Shown here piece after piece: positions 40,903 to 49,687 of a stretch of DNA of 64,000 nt. The notes under the pieces were generated by a model. That model worked only from the letters and a program-made list of their open reading frames with translations. It had not been told where the DNA came from and ran no database searches. Origin of the DNA: Chryseobacterium sp. JUb7 (lineage in GTDB: Bacteria > Bacteroidota > Bacteroidia > Flavobacteriales > Weeksellaceae); assembly GCF_024806495.1 (NCBI RefSeq), contig NZ_JANUFF010000010.1, forward strand, positions 106,183 through 170,182. Reading direction: 5' to 3'. Every line of letters starts with the position of its first letter. Position 1 is the first letter of the stretch. A program made the translations under genes and the position numbers.

Positions 40903-42357
40903 TTACTGTTTAATTTTCTCCGTCAAATCTTTAACGTATTTCTTAATTTCTTTATCAATTTTAGAAACATCTTTTATAGTATCACAAGCATACATTACCG
41001 TTGAGTGATCCTTTCCTCCCATTTCTTCACCGATTTTAGTGAATGTGGAGTTCGTGAACTCTTTTGAGAAATACATTGCTAATTGTCTTGGTAATGCAAT
41101 TTCTCTTTTTCTTGTTTTGGATAAAAGCTGTTCTTTCTTGATTCCGAAATAATCACAAACCACTTCCTGAATATAAGGAATATTGATGATCTTTTTCTGA
41201 TTAGCCGCGATTTTATTAATGGTATCTTTTAATAACTCAAGGCTTAAATCTCTTTTATAGATTGTAGAATAAGCAATTACTGAATTGATAACTCCAATAA
41301 GTTCTCTTACATTGGTTTTCGTTTCGGTGGCTAAGAAATCAAGCATATCATCAGGAAGAACAATTCCGTCTCTGCTTAATCTGTCTACAATAATCTGTCT
41401 ACGAGTCTGTAAATCCGGTGATTTGATTTCTGCAGAAAGTCCCCACTTAAAACGGGAAACAATCCTGTCCTGAATATCCATAATATCTGCCGGAGCCTTA
41501 TCAGAAGTTAAGATAATCTGCTTTCCGTTTTGATGCAGATAATCAAATATATGGAAGAAGCTATCCTGAGTTGCCGATTTACCCGACAAAAACTGAATAT
41601 CATCAATAATCAAAACGTCTACCATCTGATAGAAGTTAGCAAATTCTGTCTGCTTATGAGCTTTTGCAGCTGAAATAAACTGCTGGATAAATTTTTCAGA
41701 AGATAAATAAAGAACTACTTTGTCCGGAAACTGGCTCTTTACTTCTAAACCAACTGCCTGCCCTAAGTGTGTTTTTCCTACACCGTATCCTCCATATAAG
41801 AACAATGGGTTGAAAGCGGTTGCACCCGGTCTTTTTGCAATTGATCTCGCTACTGTAGCAGCAAATTTATTACTTTCCCCTTCTACATAGTTATCAAAAG
41901 AGAAATCGGCTTTTAAATTGGAATCAATATTTACTTTTCTGATTCCCGGAACCACAAACGGGTTTACTATATTTGACGAAAAACCTTGCGGCATCGTTTC
42001 CTGCATCTTTGGAGTAGGAACTGTATTCCCCTTCATATTCATTGTAACGGGCTTTTCTAAACCTGAAGGTTTATTTTCCATTACAGAATACCATAATTTA
42101 ACTCCTTTTCCAATGTTTTTCTTCAGGGCAGCAGAAAGCAAGGACAGGTAGTTATCCTCAATATATTCCTTGTAAAAATCACTCGGAACCATCAATGTAA
42201 GATTGTTCTGAACCAAAGAAATTGGCTGAACTTTATCAAACAGGAGGTCGAAAGATTTTTCAAGCTTTTTTAAATCAGAATTATCTTCAGCAGCGTTTAA
42301 ATTATCACGCATAAACTGAAGGCACTTCTGCCATATCAACATTAAATTTTCATCCAT
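40903..42357 (-). CDS. dnaA: Chromosomal replication initiator protein DnaA
   Basis: 484 residues with all four domains. The N-terminal protein-interaction domain begins MDENLMLIWQKCLQFMRDNL, then comes a variable linker (about 95-145). The AAA+ core has Walker A G189-T196 (GGYGVGKT) and Walker B LIIDDIQFL (D252, D253). The C-terminal helix-turn-helix carries the DnaA-box signature GGKDHSTVMYACDTI near residue 450. It opens oriC in its ATP form. No cluster of DnaA boxes was seen beside it, and dnaN is not adjacent, so oriC is probably elsewhere. Confidence 0.98.
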   Translation of the reverse strand: MDENLMLIWQKCLQFMRDNLNAAEDNSDLKKLEKSFDLLFDKVQPISLVQNNLTLMVPSDFYKEYIEDNYLSLLSAALKKNIGKGVKLWYSVMENKPSGLEKPVTMNMKGNTVPTPKMQETMPQGFSSNIVNPFVVPGIRKVNIDSNLKADFSFDNYVEGESNKFAATVARSIAKRPGATAFNPLFLYGGYGVGKTHLGQAVGLEVKSQFPDKVVLYLSSEKFIQQFISAAKAHKQTEFANFYQMVDVLIIDDIQFLSGKSATQDSFFHIFDYLHQNGKQIILTSDKAPADIMDIQDRIVSRFKWGLSAEIKSPDLQTRRQIIVDRLSRDGIVLPDDMLDFLATETKTNVRELIGVINSVIAYSTIYKRDLSLELLKDTINKIAANQKKIINIPYIQEVVCDYFGIKKEQLLSKTRKREIALPRQLAMYFSKEFTNSTFTKIGEEMGGKDHSTVMYACDTIKDVSKIDKEIKKYVKDLTEKIKQ

Positions 42358-42440
42358 AATTTATGCCCCGATTAACTCTTGGTTAGTACTTTTTTTAGAA
42401 GGATGACAAAGGTCCAATATTTTCTTTTCAAAAAAAAATA

Positions 42441-42472
42441 TTGCGGCTATTGATTATTTAAAAATATATTTG
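42441..42472 (+). promoter_or_regulatory. Promoter that fixes the thioesterase start
   Basis: TTG at 42441-42443 and TATATTTG at 42465-42472, spaced by 21 bp. The -7 box ends one base before an ATG at 42474, which would then lie at or upstream of the transcription start, so the ATG at 42495 is the better start. Confidence 0.72.
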
Positions 42473-42494
42473 TATGTCTAAAATACACCTTACT

Positions 42495-42905
42495 ATGATA
42501 TACACAACACACTCAATACGAGTACGTTACGCGGAAACTGATCCTATGAAATATGTGTACTACGGAAACTATGCACAATACTTTGAAGTTGCCCGGGTTG
42601 AACTTTTTCGAAGCATCGGAATGTCATATAATGAGATTGAAAATCAAGGAATTTGGTTACCGGTTTCCGACTATAAAATTAAATATTTAAGACCTGCTTT
42701 ATATGACCAAAAATTAGAAATCCGAACTTTCGTAAAAAAAATACCCGGAGTGAAAATTGAATTCGAGTATGAAATTTATAATGAGGAAAATATAAAAATA
42801 ACAGAAGCTTCCACCACTCTGTTCTTTTTGGATGCAAAAACCAATAAAGTAATCAAGTGTCCAGATTTTCTGATGGAACTTATTGAAAAAAACTGGAAAT
42901 ATTGA
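42495..42905 (+). CDS. YbgC-type acyl-CoA thioesterase (hotdog fold)
   Basis: 136 residues from MIYTTHSIRVRYAETDPMKYVYYGNYAQYFEVARVELFRSIG. The RYAETDPMKYVYYGNY block holds the catalytic aspartate (D18 in this numbering) and the central-helix motif of 4-hydroxybenzoyl-CoA-type thioesterases. It hydrolyses short or branched acyl-CoA. The longer start at 42474 is unlikely because a -7 promoter box ends just before it. Confidence 0.9.
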   Translation: MIYTTHSIRVRYAETDPMKYVYYGNYAQYFEVARVELFRSIGMSYNEIENQGIWLPVSDYKIKYLRPALYDQKLEIRTFVKKIPGVKIEFEYEIYNEENIKITEASTTLFFLDAKTNKVIKCPDFLMELIEKNWKY

Positions 42906-43017
42906 TTAGGTGGGATTCGGGGTTTCAGGTTTTGCGTTTAGCAGAGTTCATCCTTAAGCCTTTGAAACCTCATCACTTTTCACTACATTTAAAATTCAAA
43001 TACATAACAGATATATA

Positions 43018-43866
43018 ATGAAGATTGCATTTTTGGGTCCTCAGGCCAGCTTCACACAACTGGCAGCTACCCAACTTTTCCCTGATGAAGAGCTTTTACC
43101 ACAAACGAACATCCTGGACTGTTTTACCGCTGTAGAAAACGGAGACGTAGAAAAAGCGGTTGTTCCTCTGGAAAATTCTATTGAAGGTACTGTTTCCATG
43201 ACCCTGGACTATTTATATAAGACTCCGCATATCAAAATTGAAGCAGAAGCTGTGATGCCGATTGCTCACCACCTGATGATCCATCCGGAAAACAATTCGG
43301 AAGAAATTGAGAAAATCTACTCTCATCCCCAGGCCTTAGCACAAAGTTTCCACTTTCTGGATACTCATTATAAAGATGTTCAGAAACAGGATTTTTCATC
43401 TACCGCTGCCGCCGCCAAATATATTTCCGAACATCCGGATCTTAAAAGAGCAGCTGTGGCCAATCAGTTTGCTGCTAATTTATACGGATTGAAAATTATT
43501 CACCGGAATATTCAGGATTTTGAACAGAACCATACCAGATTCATTGTCATCTCCAAAACGTCTTCTGCTTATGAAAACAGTGAGCTAAAACCTTTGGGAA
43601 GCAAATCTGCTTTATTAATTACCCTACCCGAAGATCATGCCGGAGGCCTACACCAGGTACTTTCGGTATTTGCGTGGCGAAAAATGAACCTCAGCAAAAT
43701 AGAGTCCCGAACTTTGAAAACTGGCTTGGGAAATTATTTCTTCTTTATTAATGTTGCCGGAGAATGGCTACCTACGCTTCATGAAAATTCACTAGAAGAA
43801 CTTAAAGCAATTAATGCAAAAGTAGATTTTCTTGGAAATTACAAAGAATACTTACTCGACAGCTAA
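43018..43866 (+). CDS. pheA: Prephenate dehydratase
   Basis: 282 residues. The catalytic domain (1-180) begins IAFLGPQASFTQLAATQLFP and includes AVVPLENSIEGTV, HPQALAQS and the threonine motif QNHTRFIVIS. An ACT regulatory domain follows (about 195-270: LITLPEDHAGGLHQVLSVFAWRKMNLSKIESRTLK), which usually gives phenylalanine feedback inhibition. It converts prephenate to phenylpyruvate. A monofunctional form without a chorismate mutase domain, as usual in Bacteroidetes. Confidence 0.96.
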   Translation: MKIAFLGPQASFTQLAATQLFPDEELLPQTNILDCFTAVENGDVEKAVVPLENSIEGTVSMTLDYLYKTPHIKIEAEAVMPIAHHLMIHPENNSEEIEKIYSHPQALAQSFHFLDTHYKDVQKQDFSSTAAAAKYISEHPDLKRAAVANQFAANLYGLKIIHRNIQDFEQNHTRFIVISKTSSAYENSELKPLGSKSALLITLPEDHAGGLHQVLSVFAWRKMNLSKIESRTLKTGLGNYFFFINVAGEWLPTLHENSLEELKAINAKVDFLGNYKEYLLDS

Positions 43867-44284
43867 TCTATTATGAAAATTTTCTATCAAAAACAGATTA
43901 TTTATTGATTTTTGAAATGATTTTTTGTCACATAAATTGCAATTTTAGATTCTGAAAATCTTTCAAAAATTTATTTTCAGGTAAAAATGTCTCCTTTATA
44001 AGTCGATCCTGTCACATTTTATGACAGGATTTTCAATTGAAAAAAATCACTATTTAGGGAATATTAATAAATTATATTTGATTAAACTATAAATTTAATT
44101 TTCGACATTCATAATATAACCGTATTTATTATTATTTTATCAATTAAAAATTTGACTATACTTAAATTATTTCTATTAAATTTAGTTAAACATTTAAAAT
44201 CATCAAAACAGCGGGCATGATTTTTGCATATGTTTCTCCAAACTAACTGAGGATAAAACCATTAACTAAATTAAATTTTTAAAC
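43867..44284. other. 418-bp intergenic region upstream of the C1q-like protein gene
   Basis: No gene. The pheA side holds a terminator (44006-44030). A perfect -7 box TATATTTG is at 44073-44080, but it would give a ~200-nt leader. A second near-match (GATTTTTG, 44220-44227) is closer to the start. The rest is AT-rich with no clear structure. Confidence 0.55.
44006..44030 (+). terminator. Terminator downstream of pheA
   Basis: A 9-bp perfect stem ATCCTGTCA / TGACAGGAT with a 7-nt loop, followed by TTTC. Moderately strong. Confidence 0.65.
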
Positions 44285-45004
44285 ATGAAAACTAGAATTT
44301 GTAGTTTACTTTTGGCATTAAGCGGTTTTAGCGCTTTCTCACAGGTTGGGATTAATACCCCGACTCCCACAGCCACCCTCGATGTGAACGGAACTCTAAA
44401 AGTTCGAGACACCCCTCAAGCAACCGCACTTCCTGGTTATCAGATCATGGCGGTCAATTTGGGAAGTACGCAGGTCATGCGTGTAGACCCTCAATTAATA
44501 GCTGATATTGCTATTAATACAGCCAGCACTAATACCAGTGTGTATGCTGCTAAAAAGACATCAGGAATCAGCTTACTGAGTTTAGGACTTTTCCCATCCG
44601 GATTCAGAGCTGTTAACTTCGTTGCCAGTGAAAGAACTGTAGGAACTGCCGGACTATTTACGGATACAGACAACAGCTACACGATTCCGACTTCAGGAAT
44701 TTATGCTGTTGGATTTGCTTTCCGTTACGGATCAGGATTACAGGCCGAAATCTTATCAAATTCTCCGGGGATCGGAATTGTAAGAACAAGAGCAGGAGTT
44801 GCCACATTGATTGACAGCCGAACATTCAGTGGAGCCAACCTTATTCTTTTAAGTTTGACCATCTCAGAAACGAATATTAATTCAGTTTATACTTTTCAGG
44901 CGGGAGATAAACTTTCTTTTGGACTGACAGGATCTAATGCTCTCTCCGTCGGGTTATTAGGCTCCAGTGTCTCTTCATTTTATATTTACAAAATATCAAA
45001 TTAA
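44285..45004 (+). CDS. Secreted protein with an N-terminal VGINTPTPTATLDVNG repeat and C1q-like C-terminus
   Basis: 239 residues. The signal peptide ends SAFSQ and is directly followed by VGINTPTPTATLDVNGTLKVRD, a motif found at the mature N-terminus of many Bacteroidetes surface proteins. The C-terminal ~140 residues are beta-rich (SYTIPTSGIYAVGFAFRYG; VYTFQAGDKLSFGLTGS) in the manner of a C1q/TNF jelly-roll, which usually forms trimers. No type IX sorting domain is visible. Probably an extracellular or surface adhesin-like protein of unknown ligand. Monocistronic with its own terminator. Confidence 0.8.
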   Translation: MKTRICSLLLALSGFSAFSQVGINTPTPTATLDVNGTLKVRDTPQATALPGYQIMAVNLGSTQVMRVDPQLIADIAINTASTNTSVYAAKKTSGISLLSLGLFPSGFRAVNFVASERTVGTAGLFTDTDNSYTIPTSGIYAVGFAFRYGSGLQAEILSNSPGIGIVRTRAGVATLIDSRTFSGANLILLSLTISETNINSVYTFQAGDKLSFGLTGSNALSVGLLGSSVSSFYIYKISN

Positions 45005-45030
45005 TAAATTATATTTACTATAGCAGAAGA

Positions 45031-45060
45031 TTAATCCACCTTAGAAATAGGGTGGATTAA
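45031..45060 (+). terminator. Terminator of the C1q-like protein gene
   Basis: A 10-bp perfect stem TTAATCCACC / GGTGGATTAA with a 10-nt loop, then TTATTTG. Confidence 0.8.
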
Positions 45061-45063
45061 TTA

Positions 45064-45098
45064 TTTGACACCTATTTCAGTCAAATCGATTATATTTG
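45064..45098 (+). promoter_or_regulatory. Promoter of the DUF2339 gene
   Basis: TTTG at 45064-45067 and TATATTTG at 45091-45098 (23-bp spacer), ending 19 bp before the ATG. The -33 follows immediately on the previous gene's terminator. Confidence 0.65.
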
Positions 45099-45117
45099 AT
45101 TGTAAATAAATCCACGA

Positions 45118-47337
45118 ATGACCAATTCACTTATTATTTTTGTTTTCATAGTTCTCATTATTTTAATCTATATCAGCTTCTATAATAAAATCAGGAATCT
45201 GGAAGATAAAATTTCGGAACTCAGCAAAAAAATAGATATCAGCAATACAGCCCGGGCAGAAATAAAAGACAGTCCGGCAGTACCAAATCAAAATATTACT
45301 TTTGATATTCCTCAGGAAATAAAAAACAAGAATAAGGAAACCCTTCATCCCGAAGAACAGATGGACTGGCTTGCTCCGGTTTTTGATTTTTTAAAACAAA
45401 ACGCATTAACGATTATCGGAATTTTCACTCTGGTTTTAGGAATAGGATATTTTGTGAAATACGCCATCGATAAAAACTGGATCGGTGAATCGGCAAGAGT
45501 GGGAATAGGATTTTTCATTGGTGTTTTATTGATCGGAACCGGTCATTTCTTAAGAAAAAACTACGCCGTATTTTCTTCAATTATTATGGGCGGCGGAATT
45601 ACTGTTTTATATTTTACCACAACCATTGCATTCAGAGAATATCATCTTTTTAAACAAAATACAGCTTTTGGGATCACGTGTTTGATTACCCTAATATCAA
45701 TTGCCCTTTCCTATTTTTATAAAAATGAAATATTAATAATTTTTTCTTTATTTGGAGGGTTTCTTGCTCCACTGATGATTAGTAATGGTCAGAGTAACTA
45801 TCCTTTTTTACTCATTTATCTTACGATTCTGAATATCGGAATGCTCGCCATTGTTTTCCTTAAAAACTGGAAAAGCGTGGGCTGGATTTCCTACGTTTTC
45901 ACCACAGCCTACCTGCTATACTGGACGGCAGAAAAAACAGAAATCCTGACTGTCTATTTTTATATAGCTACCTATATTATTTTTTACGTATTTGCATTAC
46001 AGGAGTATATTAAGAAAAATATACTTTCCACGTTTAATATTTTAATGCTTGTCTTAATCAATTCTTCAAGCATCCTTGGCATCGCTTATATTTTCAATCA
46101 GGAGAATTATCAGCCTGTCATTATTTTTCCTTTAATTTTCGGCTGTATCAATGCCTATTTACTATACAGAGAATATCAAAAGAAAAATTTCGGAATCAAC
46201 TATTCTGTATTCGCAGGAATCAGCATCAGCCTGCTGACTATTGCTATTGCCCTTCAATTCAAAACCCATTTGATCACAAGCGTGTGGGCTGTGGAAGCTA
46301 CATTATTGTTGTTTATCTGGAAAAAAACAAATCTTAATATTTTCAAAATCTGTTTTTACATTCTTTTTCCGCTTGTTATTATTGCACAGATGATGACATG
46401 GGGCGAATACCTTGATGCAAAAAGTTTAAATATTATTTTCAACCCTGTTTTCTTAACAAGCCTGGTAACCGTTGCAACGACTTTTACAAATTTAATCTTA
46501 CTGAGAAAAATACCAGAAAACAACCAGTCGGAAAATAGCTTTTATGAAAATATGTTTAAAATATTAAGTTTTGGAGTTATTTATATCTCCTTATTACTCG
46601 AAATTATATACCATATTTCCGAACAGCCATTTATAAATATTGCAACTTATACTCTGCTTTTCAGTATTTATTATATATTCGCATTACTAACATTCCGTAA
46701 AAAACTGGATATCAACGCCTATCTTGAATCCGGAATTATATATTTGTTTCTTATTTTAGTTTTTTATCATACGGCCTTTTCAGGAACTGAAATTTCCGGA
46801 AATATCCTGCGTCAAAAAACAGATCTGCAGTTTTATTTCATTTATCTTCTTTATCTGATTCCATTTGTCTTTGTGATCTGGAAGTTCTTTACAACATCAG
46901 GTTTCTTCAAAACAAAGACCTCTTACTGGGCAATTGCAGGCCTGCTTACAGCAGTTGTAAGCTATGAATTAAACCATCTTTATATACTGGGAAGCACACC
47001 AACGATATCTGATTTTTATCCGCATCAAAAACATTTCAGCATTTTATATCTTCCTATTATATGGGCTGTTCTGGCAAGTATTTTTATCTATTCAGGGCTT
47101 AAACAAAGTATTCCTGAACTGAGCCGAATCGGCTTTTCACTGATCGGAATTATGATTTTAAAACTATATGCTTATGACATTTGGCAGATGGATAATGTTT
47201 CTAGAATAATAGCTTTTATCATCTTAGGGATCATTCTGTTATTGAGTTCTTTTACATTCCAAAGATTAAAAAATATCATTATCAATCTTGTGGACAAAAA
47301 AGAAGAAAACAATGAAAATGAGAGTTTAAAATCTTAA
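45118..47337 (+). CDS. DUF2339 polytopic membrane protein
   Basis: 739 residues with an N-terminal signal anchor, a short coiled coil (KIRNLEDKISELSKKIDI, about 22-45), a polar linker and then some 20 or more membrane helices. The DUF2339 start is recognisable in LAPVFDFLKQNALTIIGIFTLVLGIGYFVKYAIDKNWIGESARVGIGFFIG, and later in LFGGFLAPLMISNGQSNYPFLL. Function unknown across the family. A role in envelope or transport is guessed only from topology. Confidence 0.88.
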   Translation: MTNSLIIFVFIVLIILIYISFYNKIRNLEDKISELSKKIDISNTARAEIKDSPAVPNQNITFDIPQEIKNKNKETLHPEEQMDWLAPVFDFLKQNALTIIGIFTLVLGIGYFVKYAIDKNWIGESARVGIGFFIGVLLIGTGHFLRKNYAVFSSIIMGGGITVLYFTTTIAFREYHLFKQNTAFGITCLITLISIALSYFYKNEILIIFSLFGGFLAPLMISNGQSNYPFLLIYLTILNIGMLAIVFLKNWKSVGWISYVFTTAYLLYWTAEKTEILTVYFYIATYIIFYVFALQEYIKKNILSTFNILMLVLINSSSILGIAYIFNQENYQPVIIFPLIFGCINAYLLYREYQKKNFGINYSVFAGISISLLTIAIALQFKTHLITSVWAVEATLLLFIWKKTNLNIFKICFYILFPLVIIAQMMTWGEYLDAKSLNIIFNPVFLTSLVTVATTFTNLILLRKIPENNQSENSFYENMFKILSFGVIYISLLLEIIYHISEQPFINIATYTLLFSIYYIFALLTFRKKLDINAYLESGIIYLFLILVFYHTAFSGTEISGNILRQKTDLQFYFIYLLYLIPFVFVIWKFFTTSGFFKTKTSYWAIAGLLTAVVSYELNHLYILGSTPTISDFYPHQKHFSILYLPIIWAVLASIFIYSGLKQSIPELSRIGFSLIGIMILKLYAYDIWQMDNVSRIIAFIILGIILLLSSFTFQRLKNIIINLVDKKEENNENESLKS

Positions 47338-47447
47338 CAAAAGACATTATTACTATATAATATTCAAATTATCTTAAAAATCCATTTACATTTTATAAAA
47401 TTTAACTATATTTATCGAGTTTTTAATAGTTACATATTCTATCAATT

Positions 47448-47885
47448 ATGAAAAAATTACTCTACTCTTTTTTAATATTCTCTTCAGCAAGTTTATTTGC
47501 TCAGAAGAACCCTACTACCAAATTCGCTGTTGCCAATGATATTGTCGGAACAGTAGACATGTTTACCGGTAAAGAAAATATCATACAAGGTAAACAGGTA
47601 TATAAAACGGCTGCCAGCCTTCCTCAGAATCTTAAAAAATTCGGATATATTGCTGATAACGGCTTAGTGGAATATAAGTTCAAAAAAGGATACGAAGGAC
47701 AGGACAGACTGACTTTGGCTCAAATAAATGAAGGGCATGGCGTACCAAAAGATTCTCCGGTTTTTGTAGACGGATATGAGTTCTCAAATCCTGATACGAT
47801 GATCTACGCTGAAATTTTAAATAATGTGGAGGTGAAAGACAACAATGGTAAAAAATCGGTATTTGCTATTTCTAAACTTAAGTAA
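47448..47885 (+). CDS. Secreted hypothetical protein, 145 residues
   Basis: Signal peptide ASLFAQ. The mature part is beta-rich and basic (TKFAVANDIVGTVDMFTGKENIIQGKQVYK; VEYKFKKGYEGQDRLTLAQINEGHGVPKDSPVFVDGYEFS). No family recognised. The spacing of hydrophobic strands suggests a small periplasmic beta-domain. Followed by a strong bidirectional terminator shared with rarA. Confidence 0.75.
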   Translation: MKKLLYSFLIFSSASLFAQKNPTTKFAVANDIVGTVDMFTGKENIIQGKQVYKTAASLPQNLKKFGYIADNGLVEYKFKKGYEGQDRLTLAQINEGHGVPKDSPVFVDGYEFSNPDTMIYAEILNNVEVKDNNGKKSVFAISKLK

Positions 47886-47903
47886 TTTCTAAACACATAT
47901 TGT

Positions 47904-47933
47904 AAAAAGGATACTCAGCTGAGTATCCTTTTT
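47904..47933. terminator. Bidirectional terminator between the secreted protein gene and rarA
   Basis: A perfect 30-bp palindrome, AAAAAGGATACTCAG facing CTGAGTATCCTTTTT. Its A and T runs serve both strands. Its right edge touches the rarA stop codon. Confidence 0.92.
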
Positions 47934-49210
47934 TAGTATTTATGATTCCATTTTTTCTTCAATTCTTCGTATATTTTTTTTTCTGTAGCATTATTTCCGG
48001 GTTCATATAATTTGAGATCTTTAATTTCCTCAGGAAGAAAATCCTGCTCTACAAAACTACCTTCATAAGAATGGGCATATTTATATTCCTTTCCGTAATC
48101 CAGATCCTTCATCAGTTTTGTAGGTGCATTTCTAAGGTGTAACGGAACCGGCAGATTTCCTGTTTTTTTCACCAGAGCCAACGCTTCGTTAATTGCCATA
48201 TAGGCCGAATTACTTTTCGGAGAAACCGCGAGATAAATCGCTGCTTCGCTTAAGATGATTCTGGCTTCCGGATTTCCGATAACATTCACCGCCTGAAAAC
48301 AATTGTTCGCAACAACCAGCGCATTGGGATTAGCCAAACCTATATCTTCAGCTGCCAGAATCAGCATTCTTCTCGCGATAAACTTAATGTCTTCTCCTCC
48401 GGCAATCATCCTTGCCAGCCAATACACGGCGCCATTAGGATCACTTCCCCTCATCGATTTGATGAATGCTGAAATAATATCGTAATGCTGTTCTCCATTT
48501 TTATCATACAGTGCCATTGTTTCCTGTAAAACTTCCAGAACATCTTCATTTTTGATTTCTTTCTTTTGAGAGTTTATATATTGATTCAATACCAGTTCTA
48601 CAGAATTAATCAACTTACGGCCATCTCCTCCCGAATATTGGATGAAAGCTTCTTTTTCCAGAATTTTAAAATCTGTTCTTTCATCTTTATTGTACCTTGA
48701 AGAAGCAATATCAATTAATTCTTCCAATTTTTCATAGCTTAATGCTTTCAGAATGTAGACCTGGCTTCTGGAAAGCAGTGCCGAAACCACCTCAAAGCTC
48801 GGATTTTCTGTGGTTGCTCCAATTAAAACAATATAACCCTTTTCTACAGCATGCAGTAAAGAATCCTGTTGAGACTTATTAAAACGGTGGATCTCATCAA
48901 TAAATAAAATTGGCGACTTCCCTGAAAACAAATTCTGCTTCCTGGCATCTTCAATAACATCCCGAACATCTTTCACGCCCGAAGAAACGGCAGAAAGTTT
49001 ATAAAATTTACGACCTGACTTTTCAGAGATAATCTCAGCCAGCGTTGTTTTACCCGTTCCCGGTGGTCCCCATAAAATAAGAGAATTCAGGGTATTGTTT
49101 TCAATCATTTTTCTTATGGTCCCCCGCTCTCCGGTAAGGTGTTCCTGCCCCAGAACATCTTCTAATGTTTTAGGTCTCAGTTTTTCAGCTAATGGAATAT
49201 TTTGGCTCAA
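47933..49210 (-). CDS. rarA: Replication-associated recombination protein A (RarA/MgsA AAA+ ATPase)
   Basis: 425 residues. The clamp-loader-type N-terminus is PLAEKLRPKTLEDVLGQEHL, Walker A is GPPGTGKT (48-55), Walker B lies in ILFIDEIHRFNKSQQD, and sensor I is IGATTENPSFEV. The C-terminal tetramerisation domain has GGDGRKLINSVELVL, MRGSDPNGAVYWLARMI and the HLRNAPTKLMKDLGYG-like block. It acts at stalled forks and gaps. Monocistronic, divergent from yidD. Confidence 0.96.
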   Translation of the reverse strand: MSQNIPLAEKLRPKTLEDVLGQEHLTGERGTIRKMIENNTLNSLILWGPPGTGKTTLAEIISEKSGRKFYKLSAVSSGVKDVRDVIEDARKQNLFSGKSPILFIDEIHRFNKSQQDSLLHAVEKGYIVLIGATTENPSFEVVSALLSRSQVYILKALSYEKLEELIDIASSRYNKDERTDFKILEKEAFIQYSGGDGRKLINSVELVLNQYINSQKKEIKNEDVLEVLQETMALYDKNGEQHYDIISAFIKSMRGSDPNGAVYWLARMIAGGEDIKFIARRMLILAAEDIGLANPNALVVANNCFQAVNVIGNPEARIILSEAAIYLAVSPKSNSAYMAINEALALVKKTGNLPVPLHLRNAPTKLMKDLDYGKEYKYAHSYEGSFVEQDFLPEEIKDLKLYEPGNNATEKKIYEELKKKWNHKY

Positions 49211-49398
49211 AATTTCTTAATTAGGTTTTATAGTAAAATTGGATTTAATGATTAATTAAATTAACATAAACCGCTTTAATTATATAATAATAACTAATTT
49301 CAATTATTCGTAAACATAACGAAAATAGCTATGGCAGTCACAGCTTTCACAAGTCTGAAACTTCTAACAAATTTAAACTAATTTTCATTTTTTTACCC

Positions 49399-49406
49399 TA
49401 TTTTTG
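49399..49406 (+). promoter_or_regulatory. -7 box of the yidD promoter
   Basis: TATTTTTG matches TAnnTTTG. It ends 7 bp before the TTG start of yidD, so the transcript should have almost no leader. No clear -33. Confidence 0.55.
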
Positions 49407-49413
49407 CATTGTT

Positions 49414-49656
49414 TTGAAACTTACATTCAACAAAATCATCACTTTTCCTTTGGTAATTTTAATCAGATTTTACCAATGGTTTATCTCGCCCATACTTCCC
49501 AAAAACTGTCGTTACGAGCCCACCTGTTCACATTATATGGTGAAAGCACTGCAGGTCCACGGTGTTTTTAAAGGATTTTGGCTGGGAGTGAAAAGAATTT
49601 CAAGATGTCACCCTTGGGGAGGAAGCGGCTACGATCCTGTACCTCCAAAAGATTAA
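49414..49656 (+). CDS. yidD: Membrane protein insertion efficiency factor YidD (TTG start)
   Basis: 80 residues. LIRFYQWFISPILPKNCRYEPTCSHYMVKAL holds the three conserved cysteines of the family, and the end GFWLGVKRISRCHPWGGSGYDPVP is diagnostic. The N-terminal helix associates with the membrane and the protein assists YidC-dependent insertion. No ATG is available in frame; the start is TTG (TTG AAA CTT), placed right after a -7 box. It is followed 31 bp later by lgt and probably cotranscribed. Confidence 0.93.
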   Translation: MKLTFNKIITFPLVILIRFYQWFISPILPKNCRYEPTCSHYMVKALQVHGVFKGFWLGVKRISRCHPWGGSGYDPVPPKD

Positions 49657-49687
49657 AATCAACAAATAAATTATTAAAAAAATAGAA

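Noticed and set aside
42358..42494. Replication origin next to dnaA
   Set aside because: No cluster of TTATCCACA-like boxes and no AT-rich repeat unit; the space is a short divergent promoter region.
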